DNA of 9,574 nt, taken from positions 1-9,574 of the forward strand of contig JAITJU010000050.1 of assembly GCA_031278735.1 (NCBI GenBank), written 5' to 3'. Under the pieces are notes generated by a model. The model was not told the DNA's origin, did not search any database, and saw only the letters and a list, made by a program, of their open reading frames with translations. Source of the DNA: Zoogloeaceae bacterium. GTDB taxonomy: Bacteria; Pseudomonadota; Gammaproteobacteria; Burkholderiales; Rhodocyclaceae. Shown here piece by piece: positions 1 through 5,692 of the stretch. Every line of letters begins with the position of its first letter. Positions within the stretch are counted from its first letter, which is position 1. Made by a program: the position numbers and the translations under genes.

Positions 1-292
1 CCAGCAGCGCCGCCATATAGCCGCTGCCCGCGCCGATTTCCAGCGCCTTGTCCGTTGGCCTTACCGCCAGCGCCTGCAAGAGGCGAGCCTCCATCTTGGG
101 TTCCAGCATGATCTGGCACGGCTTGTCGCCCAGCGGCAGGGACATGTCCGCAAAAGCCAGCGCGCGCTGGCTGGGCGGCACGAAATCCTCGCGCCTCACG
201 CGTGACGGCAACGCCAGCACAGCGGCATCCGACACCCCCCAGGGGCGAATCTGCCGACTTACCATGATGCCGCGCGCTTTGTCCTGCTCCAT
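1..292 (-). CDS. pcm: Protein-L-isoaspartate O-methyltransferase, N-terminal part (cut by window edge)
   Basis: Reading leftward from the ATG at 292, about 97 codons are present before the edge; the C-terminal half is missing. The family uses SAM to methylate L-isoaspartyl residues in damaged proteins so that they can revert to aspartate, in the cytoplasm. Visible signals are the N-terminal stretch with QIRPWGV near residue 14, the family block REDFVPPSQRALAFADMSLP at about 35-54, the MLEPKMEARLLQAL helix, and the SAM-binding motif I LEIGAGSGY at about residues 85-93. The start is supported by GGAG 7 bases upstream of the ATG and by a TATAAT box about 40 bases upstream. It is transcribed in the same direction as the DUF721 gene, with 83 bases between them. 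Known for the family: this Pcm type is common in Betaproteobacteria. Whether the missing part is intact cannot be seen. Confidence 0.9.
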   Translation of the reverse strand, partial: MEQDKARGIMVSRQIRPWGVSDAAVLALPSRVRREDFVPPSQRALAFADMSLPLGDKPCQIMLEPKMEARLLQALAVRPTDKALEIGAGSGYMAALL

Positions 293-307
293 TCGCCTAC
301 TCCATGC

Positions 308-322
308 CGCGCAAAAAGCGCG
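308..322 (-). other. Small hairpin in the pcm leader
   Basis: CGCGC and GCGCG form a perfect 5-bp stem around a 5-base loop (TTTTT on the minus strand, the transcribed sense). It lies between the predicted transcription start near 328 and the pcm ribosome binding site. There is no U-run after it, so it is not a terminator. It could stabilise the 5' end of the mRNA, or be chance in GC-rich DNA. Confidence 0.3.
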
Positions 323-334
323 TGAAAGCACAGG

Positions 335-363
335 ATTATACGTTGGTCGGTTTTGCGATGAAA
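335..363 (-). promoter_or_regulatory. Probable sigma-70 promoter of pcm
   Basis: On the minus strand the bases at 340-335 read TATAAT, an exact -10 consensus. The -35 region (around 357-363) is weak: with a spacing of 16 to 17 bases only TTCATC or TTTCAT are found. Transcription would begin near 328, giving a leader of about 36 bases with a ribosome binding site GGAG next to the pcm ATG. The box lies in the non-coding gap after the DUF721 stop codon, so pcm probably has its own promoter even though the two genes point the same way. Confidence 0.5.
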
Positions 364-375
364 CGAAGCGGTTGG

Positions 376-849
376 TTATGTCGCAGGCGGAGAAGCCGCC
401 GCGCCTTCCTCCCGATCCGCGCCGCCGACGCGCGCCAGCGCCCGCAGCGCCAGCGCCAGCGGCGCGTCAGGCGGCATGGCGTCGGCGCAGGCAAGCAGAT
501 GGCGCGCGCTGCGTCGGCTGATCGATATTTTCTCCGAAGTGGTTGATTGCGCAGGATTTTCTATGGGTTGAACTTTGACCTCAATCTGATTACACTGTAT
601 TCCCATTTTTACAAAACCATTTTGCAGACGTTGGCTGATTTGCCGGATTTTTGCGGCGACAGCGCCGTTATTGGCGTGGATTGCCACCGTTTCCGTCTCC
701 GCTCTGTAGTTTGCCACCCGCGCCTGCGCGGTCAGATTCGCCGGGACGGCGTCGGCAAAATACGCTTCCAGCCGCGCAATCAGGCGGGCGTGCGCGATGA
801 ACTGGGCGGTGGATTCGGAACGGGCAAGAAGATCATTCGCGGTCAGCAT
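376..849 (-). CDS. DUF721 (DciA-like) family protein
   Basis: The protein is 157 residues. It matches the DUF721 family by pattern: an N-terminal helix (NDLLARSESTAQF), then a short globular domain with QARVANYRAETETVAIHANN at about residues 42-61 and AAKIRQISQRLQ at about 65-76, ending in an EIKV-type strand (QIEVKVQPI). The C-terminal MPPDAPLALALRALAR segment also occurs in betaproteobacterial members. The best-known DUF721 protein, DciA, helps load the replicative helicase DnaB; whether this short form does so is inference. The ATG at 849 was chosen because similarity begins there. A longer reading to 1155 would run through the divergent peptidase gene. The stop is TAA at 378-376. The coding start is only 12 bases from that of the M23 peptidase on the other strand. 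The tail after about residue 140 is Ala/Pro-rich and probably disordered. Confidence 0.8.
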   Translation of the reverse strand: MLTANDLLARSESTAQFIAHARLIARLEAYFADAVPANLTAQARVANYRAETETVAIHANNGAVAAKIRQISQRLQNGFVKMGIQCNQIEVKVQPIENPAQSTTSEKISISRRSARHLLACADAMPPDAPLALALRALARVGGADREEGAAASPPAT

Positions 850-861
850 AAAAGGATATCC
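850..861. promoter_or_regulatory. 12-base divergent gap with a shared palindromic ribosome binding site
   Basis: Only AAAAGGATATCC separates the two start codons. The palindrome GGATATCC (854-861) gives an AGGA/GGA ribosome-binding core to the M23 gene on the plus strand, and a GGA core 8 to 9 bases before the DUF721 ATG on the minus strand. There is no room for a promoter, so each gene's promoter must lie inside the other's coding region and the 5' ends of the two mRNAs must be complementary. I could not pick out either promoter with confidence. Confidence 0.55.
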
Positions 862-1770
862 ATGCAGGTTATTTTGGTTTCCAGCCGTTTTTCCCAGGCC
901 AGGACCATCGACATCAACATGCGCCATATTGTCGCAGTATTTGGCCTGTTTCTGTTGGCGGTGCTGTTTGGTTCTTCCGCGCTCTCCTGGCTGGCCGTGC
1001 ATCTGCGTCTGCCCATGGTGCAGACGCAGATCGAGGCCATGCAGACGCGGGAAATGCAGGACAAGGAAGCGCAGGCCAGAAGCAATTTCCAGGCGCTGGC
1101 GGCCAGAGTGGGCGAATTGCAGGCGCAGATGGTGCGGCTGGACAATCTGGGGCAACGCCTGTCTTTTCGGGCCGGGCTGGAGCAGCCGACGGCGCGACGA
1201 CCGGAGCGCCCGAACGAGGGTGGCCCATTTGTGGCCGCGCCCATCGACGAGAAGAAACTAACGGAAGACATTGACGCCCTGTCGCGGCAAATCAAGGCGC
1301 AAACCCTGAACTTCACCGGCATGGAATCGTTCCTGCGCGCCGACATGGTGCGCCGCGCCTTCCTGCCGACGACCATGCCCATCAAAGGCCCATCGCGCCT
1401 GGGATCGCCCTTTGGCATACGCAACGATCCTTTCGGACGCGGCCAGGCCGTCCATGAGGGTCTGGATTTCGTCGCTCCCTACGGCGTGCCCGTGCTGGCC
1501 GCCGCGGGCGGCGTGGTGGTGAACGCCGATTATCACCATGAATTCGGCAATCTGGTCGAAGTCAATCACGGCGGCGAACTGATTACCCGCTACGCACACC
1601 TGTCCGCCATCAGCGTCACGGTGGGCATGACGGTGCGGCGCGGGCAGCAGGTGGGCGAACTGGGCAGCACGGGACGCTCGACCGGGCCGCATCTGCATTT
1701 TGAAGTTCGCAGGAACGGCAGCCCGCTCAATCCTTCCGATTTCCTTGCCGCGCCCCTTGCTCGTCGTTAG
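862..1770 (+). CDS. M23/LytM family peptidoglycan endopeptidase, membrane-anchored
   Basis: The 302-residue protein starts with a short basic cytoplasmic segment and has a membrane segment at about residues 22-46. A coiled-coil-like region (about 53-100, rich in Gln and Glu) follows, then a linker, and a C-terminal M23 peptidase domain at about 175-295. The metal ligands are complete: H198 and D202 in HEGLD, H279 in the HLHF motif, with catalytic-type histidines at H246 (RYAHLS) and H277. It should therefore be an active zinc endopeptidase that cuts cross-linking peptides of the cell wall from the periplasmic side, unlike degenerate EnvC/NlpD activators. The ATG at 862 is preferred over an in-frame ATG at 547 because AAAGGA lies 6 bases before it and the upstream codons are antisense to the DUF721 gene. 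In many Betaproteobacteria (from memory) the equivalent gene is followed by secA; here it is followed by mnmC. Confidence 0.88.
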   Translation: MQVILVSSRFSQARTIDINMRHIVAVFGLFLLAVLFGSSALSWLAVHLRLPMVQTQIEAMQTREMQDKEAQARSNFQALAARVGELQAQMVRLDNLGQRLSFRAGLEQPTARRPERPNEGGPFVAAPIDEKKLTEDIDALSRQIKAQTLNFTGMESFLRADMVRRAFLPTTMPIKGPSRLGSPFGIRNDPFGRGQAVHEGLDFVAPYGVPVLAAAGGVVVNADYHHEFGNLVEVNHGGELITRYAHLSAISVTVGMTVRRGQQVGELGSTGRSTGPHLHFEVRRNGSPLNPSDFLAAPLARR

Positions 1771-1791
1771 CGCCGCCGCGATAACAACGAC

Positions 1792-3708
1792 ATGGGGCTT
1801 CCGCTCGTTCCCGCGCCGTTGGCGTTCAATCCGGAAGGCGTTCTCTGGTCGCCGGATTATCAGGATGTCTACCATTCCCGATACGGCGGCCCGGAGCAGG
1901 CGCGTCACGTCTTTCTGGGCGGCAACGACCTGCCCGCCCGCTGGCGTGGGAAAGAACAGTTCGTCATTCTGGAAACCGGCTTTGGCGCGGGACTCAATTT
2001 TCTGACCACCTGGGACGCCTGGCGCGCCGATCCGAAATCTTCCTCGCGCCTGCATTTCGTCTCGCTCGAAAAGCATCCATTCGCGCGCGCCGATCTGCAA
2101 CAGGCGCAGGCGCGCTGGCCGGAGTTCGCGCCGCTGGCCGCCGAATTGCGCGCTCGCTGGCCGTTGCCCGTCTCCGGCATACACCGAATCCGGCTGAACG
2201 GCGGACGCCTGCTGCTGACGCTGGCGCTGGGCGACGCGCAAGTAGTGTTGCGCCGCCTGATGCTGGCCGCCGACGCTTTTTATCTGGACGGCTTCGCGCC
2301 CGACAGAAACGCCGAGTTGTGGACAGCGGACATCTGCAAGGGCGTCGCCCGCCTTGCCGCGCCCGGAGCGACGCTGGCGACATGGTGCGTGGCGGGACAC
2401 TTGCGCGCCGCGCTGTCTGCCTGTGAATTCGCACTGGAAAAACGACAAGGCTTTGCGGGCAAGCGGCAAATGCTGGTCGGACGCTATTTGTCGCGCAAGC
2501 CGCATCCTTATCCCGCGCCCGCGCCTGGCGAGCGCCGCGCCCTGATTATCGGCGCGGGCGTGGCGGGCGCTTCGGTCGCCGCGGAACTTGCCGAACAGGA
2601 TTGGCAGGTCACGGTGCTGGAAGCGCGGGAGGCGCCAGGACAAGGCGCTTCCGGCAATATTGCCGGCGTCATGCGTCCCCTGCCTTCCGCGGACGACAAT
2701 TTTCTGGCGCGCTTGACCCGCGCCGGATTCCTTGCCGCGCGCGCGCATCTCGAAAAACTCACGGCGGCAGGATTGCCGGTACGCTGGGGAGAAAGCGGCG
2801 CCCTGCATCTGGCGCGTGACGCCGAGCACGAAGCCGCGCAGAACAAAACCGCGCGCGCGCCGGGCGTGCCCGCGGAATTCCTGCAATACCTCGACCGGGA
2901 TGCGGCCAGCGCCCTGTTGGGCTGGCCGGTCAGTCGCGGCGGCTGGTATTTTCCTTCCGGCGGCTGGGTGCAGCCCTTTTCGCTTTGCGCCGCCAATCTG
3001 GCAAGCGACCCGCGACGCATCCGTCTATGCTGCAACACGCCCGTGACCGCCATTTCCAGAACGGACGGCATGTGGCAGGCAAATGACGCCAATGGCAAAC
3101 CCATTGCCCGCGCGCCGCATCTGGTCATGGCCAGCGGCGTGGCGGCGCCTTGCTTCGCGCCGTTCGCCTGGCTGCCGCAACGCTCGGCGCGCGGACAGGT
3201 CACCTGGCTGCCGGAAAACCGGACGCCGCCGCTAAACATCCTGCTCTGCGGGCGGGGTTATGCGACGCCGCTGGTGGATGGAATGCGCGTCATTGGCGCG
3301 AGCTACCGGCTGGAGGATGCGGAGACCGAGTTGCGTCTCGCGGATCATCAGGAAAACCTGTCGAAGCTGGAGGCGATGTTGCCGGGATTTTGCGCGCGCG
3401 TCACGCCGGAAGGCTTGCGGGGACGGGTCGGTTTTCGTCCAATGTCGCCCGATCGCCTGCCCATCGTCGGGGCAGTGCCCTGTGCGCCGTCTGTGCCGCA
3501 TGCGCGGGAACGCCCTCGCCGCTCCCGGCATCCGCCCGTGCAGCCGGGGCTGTGGTGTGTGCAGGGGTTTGGTTCGCGCGGCGTCGTCTGGTCGGCGCTG
3601 ATGGCGGATTTTCTGGTCAGTCGCATGACGGGCGCGCCGCTCCCGCTCCCCTATGACTTGACGCGAGCCTTGGCGCCGGAACGATTTTTGCCGACAACGC
3701 CATCCTGA
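1792..3708 (+). CDS. mnmC: Bifunctional tRNA mnm5s2U biosynthesis protein MnmC
   Basis: At 638 residues this is the usual length for the fused enzyme. The N-terminal domain (about 1-230) is the SAM methyltransferase: SPDYQDVYHSR at 20-30, the SAM-binding motif ETGFGAGLNF at 61-70, SLEKHP at 91-96 and FYLDGFAPDRN at 163-173. The C-terminal domain (about 248-630) is a DAO-type FAD oxidoreductase with the dinucleotide motif GAGVAG at 254-259 and a C-terminal GFGSRGVVWSALMADFL block. The oxidoreductase removes the carboxymethyl group of cmnm5s2U34, and the methyltransferase then makes mnm5s2U at the wobble base of tRNAs for Lys, Glu and Gln; MnmE and MnmG act earlier. Both domains look intact. 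The ATG lies 21 bases after the M23 stop, in the same frame, with no recognisable ribosome binding site, so translation may depend on coupling to the upstream gene. Confidence 0.93.
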   Translation: MGLPLVPAPLAFNPEGVLWSPDYQDVYHSRYGGPEQARHVFLGGNDLPARWRGKEQFVILETGFGAGLNFLTTWDAWRADPKSSSRLHFVSLEKHPFARADLQQAQARWPEFAPLAAELRARWPLPVSGIHRIRLNGGRLLLTLALGDAQVVLRRLMLAADAFYLDGFAPDRNAELWTADICKGVARLAAPGATLATWCVAGHLRAALSACEFALEKRQGFAGKRQMLVGRYLSRKPHPYPAPAPGERRALIIGAGVAGASVAAELAEQDWQVTVLEAREAPGQGASGNIAGVMRPLPSADDNFLARLTRAGFLAARAHLEKLTAAGLPVRWGESGALHLARDAEHEAAQNKTARAPGVPAEFLQYLDRDAASALLGWPVSRGGWYFPSGGWVQPFSLCAANLASDPRRIRLCCNTPVTAISRTDGMWQANDANGKPIARAPHLVMASGVAAPCFAPFAWLPQRSARGQVTWLPENRTPPLNILLCGRGYATPLVDGMRVIGASYRLEDAETELRLADHQENLSKLEAMLPGFCARVTPEGLRGRVGFRPMSPDRLPIVGAVPCAPSVPHARERPRRSRHPPVQPGLWCVQGFGSRGVVWSALMADFLVSRMTGAPLPLPYDLTRALAPERFLPTTPS

Positions 3709-3719
3709 AGCGTGGAACC

Positions 3720-3737
3720 CCCCTTTTCTCAGAGGGG
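3720..3737 (+). terminator. Terminator-like hairpin after mnmC
   Basis: Twelve bases after the mnmC stop, CCCCTTT (3720-3726) pairs with AGAGGGG (3731-3737) around a TCTC loop: a 7-bp stem with one U-G wobble when read from the plus strand. No T-run follows, so it is not a classical intrinsic terminator. The wobble pair is lost in the opposite direction, which fits a role at the end of the plus-strand transcript. Confidence 0.4.
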
Positions 3738-3800
3738 CAAGCGACATTCGCGCTTCTCGATATTTTGCGCCTCCCAGGCGAGGTCGAATTCTATTTTCAT
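3729..3800 (-). pseudogene. Possible remnant of a BrnT/DUF497-type toxin gene
   Basis: A 23-codon minus-strand reading frame starts with ATG at 3800 and ends at TGA 3731-3729. Its peptide begins MKIEFDLAWEAQNIEKR and resembles the start of DUF497/BrnT ribonuclease toxins, which typically open with a K/R-I-E-F/W-D pattern, then K/A-x-x-N-I and an ERGLP-like motif; here the last is ECRLPL. Full-length members are about 90 residues, so this would be only the first quarter, cut off next to the mnmC 3' end. No ribosome binding site is evident and no antitoxin (BrnA) gene is nearby. The stretch is more AT-rich than its surroundings. A chance match is a real possibility given the short length. Confidence 0.35.
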
Positions 3801-3856
3801 ATTTTGTGATGCAACATGCCAGTCAGACGCCAGAGGCGCCGGTTTCGTCTTCCACG

Positions 3857-3872
3857 CGGCGCAAAAGCGCCG
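3857..3872. other. Perfect 6-bp hairpin in the convergent gap
   Basis: CGGCGC (3857-3862) and GCGCCG (3867-3872) flank AAAA. It lies 16 bases past the stop codon of the unknown minus-strand gene. There is no following U-run in either direction, so at most it is a 3'-end stabilising stem or part of a factor-dependent terminator. The rest of the 179-base gap holds only the BrnT-like fragment, the mnmC hairpin and a minor CGCCT/AGGCG stem at 3768-3780. Confidence 0.3.
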
Positions 3873-3887
3873 ACGCCTGTGCCGGGC

Positions 3888-4577
3888 TTACCGATTCGCG
3901 CGCGCCGCCATGCGCTTCATTTCGCCCAGAAGCGGCAGATGGGCAATATCCGGTTCGTAGGGCACATCGTCGGGATTGACTTTTTTCGTGCTGACGCTGC
4001 GGATGAGTTCGCCTTTCATGTGTTGCTGAATGCGCAACGCGCCCAGTTCAATGACCAGCTTGTCGATGCGCGCCAGGTCCTCATCCGTGGCGGCCGCCAT
4101 TTCGTAGGCCTCGCCGATGATTTTTTTGTCGTTGATGCTGAAGAAGGTCACCATGTAGGGGTCAAGGCGATTCTGGAACTTCCCGAAACGTCCGCCGTCC
4201 GGGTCTTCGCCTCTGGCAATGGCCGCCTGCCGCCGCATGAACGCTTCCGGCGTCGTATTGCCGTCCCAGCCCTGCCGCCGGAGCTGCGCGAGCGTCGTTT
4301 CGTCCGCGGTTCCGCCGGAGGAGCCTGAAGCCGCCGCCTCCAGGCCGTCAGCGTCGCTGCCGCCAGACGCCGCCGCCAACGGCGACGCGGCAGGACGCAT
4401 CAAGGTAAGCGCCATGGAGCGCGCGTAAAGACTGATGTCGACCTGGGCGGAAGCCGTCGGCGTCAGGGGCGGCGCGTCGCGCACCGTAATGTGCTTGATG
4501 GGCGCAAGCGGCAATGGCGCGGATATTCCCGCTTGCGCCGCGCGCCATTCTTGCATTCCGATCAAAAAAAAGGTCAT
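3888..4577 (-). CDS. Unrecognised 229-residue protein under a probable flagellar (sigma-28) promoter
   Basis: I do not recognise a family. There is no signal peptide or membrane segment. Residues 1-45 are Pro/Ala-rich, and a short helix (VDISLYARSMALTLM) lies at 46-60. An Ala/Ser/Gly-rich, probably disordered linker spans about 63-92, and a charged, mainly helical region with no cysteines follows (about 93-229, including KKIIGEAYEMAAATDEDLARI at about 151-171). The ATG at 4577 is preferred over an in-frame ATG at 4601. The sigma-28 promoter would start transcription near 4609, leaving almost no leader for the upstream ATG, while 4577 has a GGGGGG ribosome binding site 4 to 5 bases before it. 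The promoter suggests expression with late flagellar genes; a role in motility, chemotaxis or flagellar export is inference. Codons 3-5 contain a run of 8 T. Confidence 0.7.
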   Translation of the reverse strand: MTFFLIGMQEWRAAQAGISAPLPLAPIKHITVRDAPPLTPTASAQVDISLYARSMALTLMRPAASPLAAASGGSDADGLEAAASGSSGGTADETTLAQLRRQGWDGNTTPEAFMRRQAAIARGEDPDGGRFGKFQNRLDPYMVTFFSINDKKIIGEAYEMAAATDEDLARIDKLVIELGALRIQQHMKGELIRSVSTKKVNPDDVPYEPDIAHLPLLGEMKRMAARANR

Positions 4578-4581
4578 TGTG

Positions 4582-4588
4582 CCCCCCG
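4582..4588 (-). promoter_or_regulatory. G-rich ribosome binding site deciding the start at 4577
   Basis: On the minus strand a run of six G (from the C-run on the plus strand) followed by CACA leads into the ATG at 4577. It is the only purine-rich site near the two candidate starts: the bases before the upstream ATG at 4601 read GTGTGACGG, which is a poor match. Confidence 0.5.
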
Positions 4589-4616
4589 AATATCGCCTCA
4601 TCCGTCACACGGAAAG

Positions 4617-4643
4617 ATAGCGGCAAACCGGAAGGAAACTTTA
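4617..4643 (-). promoter_or_regulatory. Near-consensus sigma-28 (FliA) promoter
   Basis: Read on the minus strand, 4643-4636 is TAAAGTTT, identical to the FliA -35 consensus. Exactly 11 bases follow, and then 4624-4617 reads GCCGCTAT, matching the -10 consensus GCCGATAA at 6 of 8 positions. Transcription would start near 4609, giving a leader of about 32 bases before the ATG at 4577. The promoter sits in the 257-base gap between the hydrolase and the unknown gene and points at the latter. Confidence 0.7.
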
Positions 4644-4782
4644 CAAGACGCGCTGATGGAAGAAGGCGCAAGCAGTTTGCGCGCGCTTTCCGGCGGCGGC
4701 CTGACGGCCTTGAATGGAGGCGAGATGTTGCCTGGACGGCGCTTTCTCATCCCGCTTTCTTCTCTTCTCGCGCCCGAAGAAG

Positions 4783-4815
4783 GTTTTGAACAAGCTCCGA
4801 GACAGCTTGCAAAAC
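4783..4815 (-). terminator. Long bulged hairpin after the hydrolase gene
   Basis: On the plus strand GTTTTG (4783-4788) and CAAGCT (4791-4796) pair with AGCTTG (4804-4809) and CAAAAC (4810-4815). The result is a 12-bp stem with a 2-base bulge and a 7-base loop. It begins 20 bases after the hydrolase stop codon. No T-run follows on the minus strand, so it is not a textbook intrinsic terminator. Its place at the end of a three-gene operon suggests an mRNA 3' end or a processing and stability element. The remainder of the gap (4644-4782) shows nothing I can name. Confidence 0.45.
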
Positions 4816-4834
4816 GGATGCCGGAGCGCGGACG

Positions 4835-5668
4835 TCAGAGCGTTTCGTCCAGCCAGTCCTTGACCTTTTGGGCGACCAGCGGCCAATCCCGTTCGTGGGT
4901 GACGGCATGCCCCATGCCCTTGAAGATATGCGCTTCCAGCGCATAGGTGCGCGCCGTGGCTTCCACCAGAAAGGCGGGCACCAGTTCATCCTTTTCCGCG
5001 CCGAGGATCAGGAGCGGCGGTCGCCGATCGGCGGGCAGCCGCGGCAGATCGAAAACGCTCATGTCCCAGAATGCGCGCTGGGATTCCCGTTGCAAATGCG
5101 CGCCGACGCGTTCGAGCGTGGCGCGGCTTACCGGTTGGGCGAAGAGCGCCGTCCGCACGGTTTCCGGTTCGACCGCCTTGCCGCGCAGGAGGTTGTGGAG
5201 TTCCATGAGCAGGCCGGGTTTTCTGGCGAAAAGGTTGAACTGCGAAAGCAGCAGGCCTTGCGGCGGCACGGCGCACAGCAGGTCTGCCGCTGGCGCGTGG
5301 TAATGTTCGAGATATTTCTGGATGACGAAGCCTCCCATGGAATGCCCGATCAGGGCGGGCAGGCGCGGGTATTGCTGTTGCAGCCAGGCAACGGCAAGCG
5401 CCGCGTCCTCGACGTAATCGGCAATGGCGAGACTGTCCAGATCGGCACCGCCCTTGCTGTTGCCGTGGCCAGAGAAGGTCACGGCATGGCTGCGATAACC
5501 CTGTCCGGCAAACCAGGGCAGAAAATTGTCCGCCCACAGCCAGGCGTCGGAAAACGCGCCGTGAATGAACAATAACGGCACGGGGCGCGCGATCGCGCCT
5601 TCGGGAGGCAAGGCGACGAGCAGCTCACGCCCGGCGAGCATGTGCCGTTGGACAGGGATTTCGGACAT
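4835..5668 (-). CDS. Alpha/beta hydrolase fold enzyme
   Basis: The 277-residue protein has all the marks of a soluble cytoplasmic alpha/beta hydrolase. The oxyanion-hole strand is LFIHGAF (about 33-39), the nucleophile elbow GHSMGG puts Ser110 in place, the acid is probably Asp227 in LILGAEKDELV, and the base is His254 in GMGHAVTHE. An intact triad predicts an active esterase, lipase or thioesterase-like enzyme. The substrate cannot be read from sequence; the HSMGGFV elbow and the helical cap (about 130-205) fit the lysophospholipase-like group. AGGAAAGG lies upstream of the ATG at 5668, and the gene follows cca after 24 bases on the same strand, so it is probably the last gene of the PilZ-like/cca operon. 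There is no lipobox or signal peptide. Confidence 0.87.
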   Translation of the reverse strand: MSEIPVQRHMLAGRELLVALPPEGAIARPVPLLFIHGAFSDAWLWADNFLPWFAGQGYRSHAVTFSGHGNSKGGADLDSLAIADYVEDAALAVAWLQQQYPRLPALIGHSMGGFVIQKYLEHYHAPAADLLCAVPPQGLLLSQFNLFARKPGLLMELHNLLRGKAVEPETVRTALFAQPVSRATLERVGAHLQRESQRAFWDMSVFDLPRLPADRRPPLLILGAEKDELVPAFLVEATARTYALEAHIFKGMGHAVTHERDWPLVAQKVKDWLDETL

Positions 5669-5692
5669 GAACGGCCTTTCCTGAAAAAAATG

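Noticed and set aside
547..861. N-terminal extension of the M23 peptidase to an ATG at 547
   Set aside because: The added 105 codons lie antisense to the DUF721 gene, show no family likeness, and would put the membrane segment in the middle of the protein; the ATG at 862 has a ribosome binding site.
850..1155. N-terminal extension of the DUF721 protein to 1155
   Set aside because: Family similarity starts at the Met encoded at 849, and the extension is antisense to the M23 gene.
1258..2886. A 542-codon open frame on the minus strand across the M23 gene and mnmC
   Set aside because: It crosses two genes with clear family motifs on the plus strand, and its composition is antisense-like.
3816..4328. 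A 170-codon plus-strand open frame in the convergent region
   Set aside because: Most of it is antisense to the unknown gene, which has a promoter and ribosome binding site on the minus strand; no start signals are seen for the plus frame.
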